DNA of 14,011 nt, taken from contig CAYWCO010000020.1 of assembly GCA_964456815.1 (NCBI GenBank), forward strand, positions 1 through 14,011, written 5' to 3'. Under the pieces are notes generated by a model. The model had not been told where the DNA came from. It was given only the letters and a program-made list of their open reading frames with translations, and ran no database searches. Position 1 is the stretch's first letter, and each line of letters opens with the position of its first letter. This DNA is from CAVTZP01 sp964456815. Lineage in GTDB: Bacteria > Chloroflexota > Dehalococcoidia > Dehalococcoidales > BS750m-G39. Both the position numbers and the translations under genes were made by a program. Shown in pieces: positions 5,990 to 11,973 of the stretch.

Positions 5990-7555
5990 CTACTCCCTTA
6001 GCTTGTAGCGCTGTATCTTGCCGGTTGCAGTCTTGGGAAGTTTTTTAATGAACTCTATCCACCGGGGATAGTTATAAGGTGCTATGCTCTTTTTGACAAA
6101 GGCTTGAATATCCTTGGCCAGCTCCTCGGATGGATGGTAGCCCTTTCTCAGCACAACGTATGCCTTGGGCTTAATCAGGTAATGCTCGTCGTGTTTAGCC
6201 ACCACCGCCGCCTCGAGCACCGCAGGGTGGGAAATCAGGGTATCCTCGACCTCAATAGGCGAGACCCATATCCCCCCCACCTTGAGCATGTCATCGCCTC
6301 TACCGCGGTAATAGTAGTAACCCTCAGCATCCCGGTAATACCTATCTCCGGTGTCAAACCACTCCCCCAGCATGGAGCTTCTGGTTTTGTCGTGGTGGCG
6401 ATAGTAATAAGCGAATGTTGATTCTCCCTCTACCTGCAGAGTGCCGACCTTGCCGTCAGGCACTTCCTTGCCTTTATCATTAACAATCCTGGCGCGATAC
6501 CCCGGCACGAGCTTGCCGGAGCTTCCCGGTTTGATATCGCCGGGGCGATTGGAAATGAAAATGTGCAGCAGCTCGGTTGAGCCAATACCATCCAAGACTT
6601 CCAGCCCAAACCTCTCTTTCCATTCAGCAAAGATTTCCTTGGGCAGGGCTTCACCCGCCGAGGTGCAGATACGCAGGGAGGAGATGTCATATTTTTTCTC
6701 GGCGTCCTCTACCTCCAGCATATTGGCGTAGAGTGTTGGTACACCGAAAAACACCGTGGGGCGGTAGCGCTGGATGGTTGAGAATATGGTTTCCGGGCGT
6801 GGTCTCTCCGGGAGCAGGACTACCGATGCCCCCGTAGCTAAGGGGTAAATAAAGCTGTTGCCCAGTCCGTAAGCAAAGAAGAACTTTGATGCCGAAAAGA
6901 GTATATCGTCGTGGTTAATGCCCAGGATGCCCTTGGCATAGCTGTCAATGCAAGCGAAGACGTCGTGTTGAAGGTGAACAGCCGCCTTGGGAAAACCGGT
7001 GCTGCCCGAGGTGTAATTCCAGAAAGCGGTATCCTCAAAGGTGGTATAAGCCGCATCCAGTTTATCGGAACAGCGGTCAACGATGTCATGGAAAGAAATA
7101 TGATAAGCCCTTGACTTCTCACCAACGACGATAGTGTTCTCAAGATAGAGCAATTTCTCCTTAAAACCCTCAATCTCCTCAATAAAATCGGCATCAGCGA
7201 TAACGGTTCGGGCACGACTGTTATTCAGCAGATAGCGATAGTCGTGCATGGTGTACATGTAGTTAACCGGTACCGGGATAGCCCCGATTTTCATGGCACC
7301 GTAGAAGCTAGCCATAGCCTCAGGGGAATCATACATGACGAGGATTACACGCTCCTCCATATGCACACCGAGGATTCTAAGCGCGTTTCCTACCTTGTTT
7401 ATCAGGCTCTGCATCTCGCTGTAGGTGTAGGTCTTATCCTTGTAGTATACCGCCACCTTATCACCCAGCCCCTTTTCCACCATCTCGTCCACCACCTTGG
7501 TGGTTATATTGTAGCGCTGGGGAATATCAGCCTGATATTTATATTGCCTTTCCAT
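5990..7555 (-). CDS. Benzoate-CoA-ligase-family acyl-CoA synthetase
   Basis: This 521-residue AMP-forming acyl-CoA synthetase would activate a carboxylate via an acyl-adenylate to its CoA thioester. The family motifs are in order: YTSGSTGFPK phosphate loop (181-190), FFAYGLGNS (226-234), DGIGSTE (322-328), GEWFDTGD (397-404), GRGDDMLKVGGIWVSP hinge (418-433) and the catalytic Lys513 in PKTATGK. The FFAYGLGN and GIGSTELLHIFISNRPGD stretches are characteristic of the benzoate/4-hydroxybenzoate-CoA ligase subgroup, so an aromatic or similar carboxylate is likely, but the exact substrate is uncertain. The ATG at 7553-7555 has a strong GGAGGAGGGG site 5 bases upstream. It lies 35 bases after queA on the same strand and probably shares its transcript. 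No other benzoyl-CoA pathway gene is nearby. Confidence 0.88.
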   Translation of the reverse strand: MERQYKYQADIPQRYNITTKVVDEMVEKGLGDKVAVYYKDKTYTYSEMQSLINKVGNALRILGVHMEERVILVMYDSPEAMASFYGAMKIGAIPVPVNYMYTMHDYRYLLNNSRARTVIADADFIEEIEGFKEKLLYLENTIVVGEKSRAYHISFHDIVDRCSDKLDAAYTTFEDTAFWNYTSGSTGFPKAAVHLQHDVFACIDSYAKGILGINHDDILFSASKFFFAYGLGNSFIYPLATGASVVLLPERPRPETIFSTIQRYRPTVFFGVPTLYANMLEVEDAEKKYDISSLRICTSAGEALPKEIFAEWKERFGLEVLDGIGSTELLHIFISNRPGDIKPGSSGKLVPGYRARIVNDKGKEVPDGKVGTLQVEGESTFAYYYRHHDKTRSSMLGEWFDTGDRYYRDAEGYYYYRGRGDDMLKVGGIWVSPIEVEDTLISHPAVLEAAVVAKHDEHYLIKPKAYVVLRKGYHPSEELAKDIQAFVKKSIAPYNYPRWIEFIKKLPKTATGKIQRYKLRE

Positions 7556-7590
7556 AGTGACCCCTCCTCCCCAATATACTTGGTTTCACC

Positions 7591-8619
7591 TCAGAAAATC
7601 AACATACCGTCACCGAAGCTATAGAAGCGATACCTCCAGGCTATGGCTTCCTCATAGGCACGGAGAATAAAGTCCCTGCCGGCAAGGGCACAGACCAGCA
7701 TCAGTACCGTTGAGCGGGGCAGATGAAAGTTGGTTATCATGCCGCTAGCCACGCGGAACCGGTATCCGGGTAAAGCGAAAAGGTCTACCCAGCCGTCAAA
7801 CGGCTCCATAATAGATTTTTTACTTGCCTGGGCTGCTGCCTCTACAAGCCTCACCGTGGTGGTGCCAACGCAGATTACCCTCCGCCCCTCCGTTTTAGCC
7901 CGGGACAGCTCAGCGGCAACCTCCGGGCTTACGATGCCGTACTCCCTGTGAATGGGGTGCTTAAGCGGGTCATCCTCCTTAACGGGACGAAAGGTATCAA
8001 GCCCGACATGAAGGGTAACAAAGAGCATACGAACCCCGCTTTGCTCTATCCTATTAAGCAGTTCCGGGGTAAAGTGAAGTCCAGCGGTGGGGGCAGCGGC
8101 GCTACCCAGAACCCGAGCGTAGACCGTCTGATAGCGCTCAGGGTCGGACAAAGGACTCTTGATATAGGGTGGTAGGGGAACCCTGCCCAGCTGCGGTAGC
8201 GGCGCTTCGTCGGAGAAGCTTATCACCCTTGTCCCATCCTCCCCTACCCCAATTACCTCAGCCAGGACCCCGGTCTTATCCCCACCCTCAATCTCAACCC
8301 TGGTGCCAACGCCCACCCTTTTCCCCGGCTTAACCAGCGCCTCCCAGACAGCCCCCTCAAGCCGGTGCAGAAGCAATAGCTCCACCCTGCCCCCGGTATC
8401 AACCTTCCTCCCGGTAAGCCGAGCCGGTATAACACGGCTATCATTAAATACGAGGACGTCCTCGGCACGCAAATAATCAACGATTTCAAAAAAGCGTTGG
8501 TGCTCTACCCGGCCATCGCTCCGGTCCAAGACCATGAGCCGGGAGCGGTCCCTTGGTTCAACCGGGGTCTGGGCAATAAGCTCGGGGGGGAGGCTGTAAT
8601 CAAAATCGCTGGTTCTCAT
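7591..8619 (-). CDS. queA: S-adenosylmethionine:tRNA ribosyltransferase-isomerase
   Basis: QueA transfers and isomerises the ribosyl group of SAM onto preQ1 at the wobble base of GUN-anticodon tRNAs, giving epoxyqueuosine. The 342-residue protein has the family landmarks: N-terminal SDFDYSLPPELIAQTP, RDRSRLMVL, VFNDSRVIPARL (57-68), GSAAAPTAGLHFT (172-184), HPIHREYGIV, CVGTTTVRLVE (250-260), NFHLPRST (297-304) and terminal YRFYSFGDGMLIF. The frame stays open 41 codons further upstream, but that extension has no QueA homology and overlaps the divergent flxD-like gene. I therefore chose the ATG at 8617-8619, which begins MRTSDFDY as the family does. No good Shine-Dalgarno site precedes it, and an extended -10 element sits 11 bases upstream, suggesting a nearly leaderless message. 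Confidence 0.95.
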   Translation of the reverse strand: MRTSDFDYSLPPELIAQTPVEPRDRSRLMVLDRSDGRVEHQRFFEIVDYLRAEDVLVFNDSRVIPARLTGRKVDTGGRVELLLLHRLEGAVWEALVKPGKRVGVGTRVEIEGGDKTGVLAEVIGVGEDGTRVISFSDEAPLPQLGRVPLPPYIKSPLSDPERYQTVYARVLGSAAAPTAGLHFTPELLNRIEQSGVRMLFVTLHVGLDTFRPVKEDDPLKHPIHREYGIVSPEVAAELSRAKTEGRRVICVGTTTVRLVEAAAQASKKSIMEPFDGWVDLFALPGYRFRVASGMITNFHLPRSTVLMLVCALAGRDFILRAYEEAIAWRYRFYSFGDGMLIF

Positions 8620-8630
8620 ACTACTAAAAT

Positions 8631-8639
8631 AGTATAGCA
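8631..8639 (-). promoter_or_regulatory. Extended -10 promoter of queA, nearly leaderless
   Basis: On the minus strand TGCTATACT (extended -10: TG, one base, then TATACT, five of six) ends 11 bases before the queA ATG. The predicted transcription start is near 8624, leaving about 5 untranslated bases and no room for a ribosome binding site. No convincing -35 is visible, which extended -10 promoters can do without. Confidence 0.5.
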
Positions 8640-8651
8640 ATAACCTCGCCC

Positions 8652-8681
8652 TTGATGCCACTCCACCACTCGTGATAAAAT
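8652..8681 (+). promoter_or_regulatory. Promoter of the flxDCBA-like operon, nearly leaderless
   Basis: TTGATG (8652-8657, four of six) is followed after 18 bases by TAAAAT (8676-8681, five of six), with TG at 8673-8674 giving an extended -10. The start would fall near 8688, only about 5 bases before the ATG at 8693. It is back to back with the queA promoter in a 73-base divergent intergenic region. Confidence 0.5.
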
Positions 8682-8692
8682 GGCTAGACTTT

Positions 8693-9151
8693 ATGAATCC
8701 AAGGACAGATTGGGAACCAAAGCTGGTCGGCTTCCTCTGCAAGTGGTGCAGCTATGCCGGCGCCGATTTAGCCGGAACCAGCCGCAGGAAGTATCCAGCT
8801 AACATGAGGGTAATAAAGGTGCCCTGCTCCGGCAGGGTAGACTCGCTGTTTATCCTCAAGGCGCTGCGCCTGGGTTTCGACGGCATCCTCATTTCCGGAT
8901 GCCACCCCGGCGAGTGCCACTACCAAACGGGAAACTACCGCGCCCGAAGGAGGGTAGCCATAACCAAGAGGTTCCTTGAGTACCTCGGTGTTGAGCCCGA
9001 GAGGATTCAGGCAAGCTGGGTCTCAGCCTCAGAAGGGGGAAAGTTCGCTGACGTCGTCACCGAGGTGACCAACGGGGTAAAGGAGGTCGGTCCCAACCGG
9101 CTTTTTGCTGAAAGACAGGGAAATGGAACAAAGGCTAAGAAACGAGGCTAG
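8693..9151 (+). CDS. flxD: MvhD/FlxD-family hydrogenase-type iron-sulfur subunit
   Basis: This 152-residue protein resembles MvhD, the small [2Fe-2S] protein that passes electrons between HdrA and its electron input module. It carries the conserved cysteine pattern CKWCSYAGADLAGTSR (Cys16, Cys19), VPCSGRVD (Cys45) and GCHPGECHY (Cys70, Cys75), followed by the SASEGGKFA segment. The last 20 residues (RLFAERQGNGTKAKKRG) are a charged tail, and part of it overlaps the next gene. The ATG at 8693 is preferred; a GTG at 8672 in frame lies inside the predicted -10 region. It is the first gene of a four-gene operon whose order matches a reversed flxABCD. The symbol follows that context and is not proven. 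Confidence 0.87.
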   Translation: MNPRTDWEPKLVGFLCKWCSYAGADLAGTSRRKYPANMRVIKVPCSGRVDSLFILKALRLGFDGILISGCHPGECHYQTGNYRARRRVAITKRFLEYLGVEPERIQASWVSASEGGKFADVVTEVTNGVKEVGPNRLFAERQGNGTKAKKRG

Positions 9152-10070
9152 GACACTACTGGAGCAGGGTAAGGTTGACTGGTTTATCGGCTTTGAACCG
9201 GGGAGCCTGAAGTTTGCCACCACCCCCCTCATAACCAAGGATAAAAACGATACCGAGCGCCTGGTAATCAACTCCTTTATCGTCAATAACCTGGCTGATT
9301 TCCTCACCCAGATAAAGGGGCGGGTGGGCATCGTGGCTAAGGGCTGCGATAGCCGCTCCATCGTCAGCCTGATACAGGACAACAAGGTAGCGAGGGAGGA
9401 CGTGGTGATTCTGGGTGTCCCCTGCACCGGACTTATCGACCTAAGCAAGGTGGAAAAGCTAACAGGTAAATACAGGGATGAGCTGGACGATATTACCAGG
9501 GAAGGGAACAAGGTAACGATAAAGGTCAACGGCAATAAAAAGGACTTCCCCACCACCCAGCTCCTCTTTGACCACTGCCTTGCCTGCGAGCTGCCCACCC
9601 CCAAGGAGTATGACGTCCTCCTCGGTGAGCCAAGCCCCCCAATTGCCAATCCTGTGGCCCAGGAGAAGATTGAGAAGCTGAAGCAGCTAGCCCCGGAGGA
9701 GAGGTGGGGGGTGTGGGAGAAGGAGCTAAGCCGCTGTATCCGCTGCTACGCCTGCCGAAATGTCTGTCCCGCCTGCTTCTGCCAGCGGTGTTTTGTTGAG
9801 GAGACCGAGCCGCAGTGGGTATTCCCGGCGCCGCGCTGGCAGGACAACCTGATGTTTCAGATAATAAGGAATATCCATGTCGCCGGAAGATGCACCGACT
9901 GCGGTGAGTGCGAGCGTGCCTGCCCGGTGAATATCCCGTTAAGAAGCCTGGCCAGGGAGATGTACGATATTGTGGGTGAGCTTTTCCAGTTTAAAGCCGG
10001 CATGGACAAGGACGCTCCGCCACTACTGACCCACTACGAAGAAGAAGAGGCTGAAGGTATCTTCAGGTAG
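9123..10070 (+). CDS. flxC: FlxC-like iron-sulfur protein with two ferredoxin-type motifs
   Basis: This 315-residue cytoplasmic electron-transfer protein is predicted to link the NAD(P)H-oxidising FlxA to FlxD and HdrA. An N-terminal domain contains VAKGCDSRSIV (Cys75), GVPCTGLID (Cys101) and DHCLACELPTP (Cys152, Cys155), as in FrhB/FdhB-like proteins. It is followed by two cluster motifs: Cys205, 208, 211, 215 extended by PACFCQRC (Cys218, 220, 223), then GRCTDCGECERACPVN (Cys257, 260, 263, 267). The first motif has more cysteines than a [4Fe-4S] cluster needs. The start at ATG 9123 is chosen over TTG 9105; it overlaps the flxD-like gene by 29 bases, indicating translational coupling. The FlxB-like protein has the same layout, so the two look paralogous. 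Confidence 0.8.
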   Translation: MEQRLRNEARTLLEQGKVDWFIGFEPGSLKFATTPLITKDKNDTERLVINSFIVNNLADFLTQIKGRVGIVAKGCDSRSIVSLIQDNKVAREDVVILGVPCTGLIDLSKVEKLTGKYRDELDDITREGNKVTIKVNGNKKDFPTTQLLFDHCLACELPTPKEYDVLLGEPSPPIANPVAQEKIEKLKQLAPEERWGVWEKELSRCIRCYACRNVCPACFCQRCFVEETEPQWVFPAPRWQDNLMFQIIRNIHVAGRCTDCGECERACPVNIPLRSLAREMYDIVGELFQFKAGMDKDAPPLLTHYEEEEAEGIFR

Positions 10071-10072
10071 AG

Positions 10073-11107
10073 ATGGCAAATAAGAAGATAAACAAAAAGG
10101 ATATAGCCAAGCTCCTTAATCAGTGGGGACAACAATTTGCCGTGTTCGTTCCGTCAAGGGAAAGCGGGGTGGCGGCAATGGCTAAGTGGGATGGCAAAGA
10201 CACCAGCTTCTTAGACTGGTACCGAAACACGGTTGTCCCCCCCAAGTCTAACTTCCTCCCCCCTATGGAGGAAATGTTCCGCTTCCAGAAGGACAAAGAG
10301 GGCTACCAGATAGAACTGCCGCCAGACGGGGGAAAGCAGTTAATCTTTGGCATACGCCCCTGTGATGCCAGAGCCATGGCGATAATAGATGCTAATTTTA
10401 AGGACTTATACCAGGACCCCTACTACCTCTCCCGAAGAAACAGCGCGGTATTAGTCGGGCTGGGGTGCGATAACCCCAGCGAGAGTTGCTTCTGCACCTC
10501 AATGGGCGTCAGCCCGGCTGAGTCAAACGATGTTGACCTGATGCTCACCGATATCGGTGATGAGTTCCTGATTGAAGAGGTTAGCGATAAGGGCAAAGAG
10601 CTAATCGCCAAGACCACCGGCTTAAAAGGGGCGACCAAGGACGATGAGGCCAAAGCCAAAGAAGCCAAAAAAGCGTCTTATGATAAGGTTACCAGAAAAT
10701 TAGATACCGAGGGTATCGCTGATAAGCTACAAGCCAGCTTTGATGATGAAGACTTCTGGGAGAAGGTAGCCGCCAAGTGCGTAAGCTGCGGCATCTGCAC
10801 CCTGCTCTGCCCCACCTGCTATTGCTTTGATATTAATGACGAGCTGGTCAGGCAGCAGGGAACGAGGTTCAGGAGCTGGGATAGCTGCGGCTTCCCCACC
10901 TACACCAAGATGCCGATGGAAAACCCCAGGGCTGAGAAGTGGCGGCGGGTGAGACAGAAGGTATGCCATAAATTTGAGTTCTACCCCATGAGCTTTGACG
11001 TCATCGCCTGCACCGGCTGCGGCAGGTGCATTCGCCTCTGCCCGGTGAACTGGGATATTACTCAGGTGCTGGAGAGCGTTCCAGCCAAGGCAAAGGTAAG
11101 AAAATGA
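10073..11107 (+). CDS. flxB: FlxB-like iron-sulfur protein (AsrA/HydB-related)
   Basis: This 344-residue protein is related to anaerobic sulfite reductase subunit A (AsrA) and the beta subunit of cytoplasmic [NiFe] hydrogenases, and so to FlxB. It has FGIRPCDARAM (CDAR at 97-100), GLGCDNPSESCFC (129-141), and two cluster motifs near the C-terminus: KCVSCGICTLLCPTCYC (Cys236, 239, 242, 246, 249, 251) and ACTGCGRCIRLCPVN (Cys313, 316, 319, 323). A Lys/Ala-rich acidic-basic segment at about 188-202 is probably a flexible linker. It is expected to relay electrons from the flavin of FlxA. It begins 2 bases after the FlxC-like gene, and its stop overlaps the FlxA-like start as ATGA (11104-11107). 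Sulfite reduction is less likely because no AsrC-type gene follows. Confidence 0.85.
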   Translation: MANKKINKKDIAKLLNQWGQQFAVFVPSRESGVAAMAKWDGKDTSFLDWYRNTVVPPKSNFLPPMEEMFRFQKDKEGYQIELPPDGGKQLIFGIRPCDARAMAIIDANFKDLYQDPYYLSRRNSAVLVGLGCDNPSESCFCTSMGVSPAESNDVDLMLTDIGDEFLIEEVSDKGKELIAKTTGLKGATKDDEAKAKEAKKASYDKVTRKLDTEGIADKLQASFDDEDFWEKVAAKCVSCGICTLLCPTCYCFDINDELVRQQGTRFRSWDSCGFPTYTKMPMENPRAEKWRRVRQKVCHKFEFYPMSFDVIACTGCGRCIRLCPVNWDITQVLESVPAKAKVRK

Positions 11108-11973
11108 CGACGACCAATACCAGACCAAGCAAATTCCTAGCCCGGGATAATGCCTATCTACCCCATATCGCGGTTATAGAGAAGATAATTGAAGAAACGC
11201 CCGGTATCAGAACCTTTCACTTCAATTTTAAGGACAGGACGCTGCAGAAGGAGTTCAGCTTTGAGTCCGGGCAGTTCGGCGAATACTCAATATTTGGTAT
11301 CGGCGAAGCCCCATTCTGCATTTCCTCCAGCCCCACCCACCACCACCACCTTGAGTTTACCGCCCAGCGCGTGGGCAGGGTAACCAACGCCCTGCACCGG
11401 CTCGCTGTCGGCGCTGAGATTGGCTTCAGGGGACCCTACGGCAACAGCTTCCCCCTTGACTCCCTAAACGGCAAAAACTTGGTCTTTGTCGGCGGCGGCA
11501 TTGGTCTTGCCCCGCTACGGTCTCTAATCTGGAACGTGATTGACAACCGGAAGAAATATAAAAATATAGCTATTGTCTACGGCGCCCGTACCCCCACCGA
11601 CCTATGCTTCCAATATGACCTAGATGCCTGGAGCAAGGATAAAACAATAAAATCTGTAACCACCGTCGATAGGGGGGATGAAAGCTGGAAGGGCAAAGTG
11701 GGCGTGGTGCCCAAGATACTGGAGGAGGCAGCCCCCTCAGCCAAGAACGCGGTGGCTATCGTCTGCGGGCCGCCGATTATGATACGGTTCACCTTCCCCG
11801 TGCTGGAAAAGCTCGGCTTTACCCCGGAGCAGATGCTCACCACACTGGAAAAGCGAATGAAGTGCGGCATCGGCAAGTGTGGAAGGTGCAATATCGGCAA
11901 TATCTATGTCTGCCGCGACGGGCCGGTTTTCAGCTACGCCCAGATTAAAAACTTCGTCTCCAGCGAGTACTAA
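11104..11973 (+). CDS. flxA: FlxA-like FAD/NAD(P)-binding reductase with [2Fe-2S] centre
   Basis: This 289-residue protein belongs to the ferredoxin-NADP reductase-like family that includes dihydroorotate dehydrogenase electron-transfer subunits, hydrogenase gamma subunits, AsrB and FlxA. The FAD-binding half has the GQFGEYSIFGIGEAPFCISSSP region (57-77; PFCISSS stands where RxYS-type motifs lie). The NAD(P) half has FVGGGIGLAPLRSL (128-141) and IVCGPPIMI (219-227). The C-terminal [2Fe-2S] ligands are Cys254, Cys259, Cys262 and Cys270 in KCGIGKCGRC and YVC. It would take electrons from NAD(P)H and pass them to the FlxB/FlxC-like proteins. The ATG at 11104 overlaps the previous stop and is preferred over an upstream in-frame start at 11026 that would overlap that gene by 82 bases. 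Its stop overlaps the stop of the convergent hdrA by 4 bases. Confidence 0.88.
   Translation: MTTTNTRPSKFLARDNAYLPHIAVIEKIIEETPGIRTFHFNFKDRTLQKEFSFESGQFGEYSIFGIGEAPFCISSSPTHHHHLEFTAQRVGRVTNALHRLAVGAEIGFRGPYGNSFPLDSLNGKNLVFVGGGIGLAPLRSLIWNVIDNRKKYKNIAIVYGARTPTDLCFQYDLDAWSKDKTIKSVTTVDRGDESWKGKVGVVPKILEEAAPSAKNAVAIVCGPPIMIRFTFPVLEKLGFTPEQMLTTLEKRMKCGIGKCGRCNIGNIYVCRDGPVFSYAQIKNFVSSEY

Noticed and set aside
5821..6048. A 75-residue plus-strand ORF
   Set aside because: It runs across the antisense strand of tRNA-Gly and the end of the aryl-CoA ligase gene; its peptide is simply the translated tRNA complement.
8672..8692. GTG at 8672 as the start of the flxD-like gene
   Set aside because: It lies within the likely extended -10 element, so it would be upstream of the transcript start; the ATG at 8693 fits the family length.
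7591..8742. QueA extended by 41 codons to an upstream start at 8742
   Set aside because: The added residues do not resemble QueA and would overlap the divergent flxD-like coding region and its promoter. MRTSDFDY at 8619 matches the family N-terminus.
9105..9122. TTG at 9105 as the start of the FlxC-like gene
   Set aside because: A rare start only six codons before an ATG, with no better ribosome binding site. It cannot be excluded but is less likely.
10073..11973. Anaerobic sulfite reductase asrAB
   Set aside because: The two proteins are related to AsrA and AsrB, but there is no AsrC sirohaem subunit, and the flxD/flxC-like genes and hdrA beside them fit a Flx-Hdr module better.
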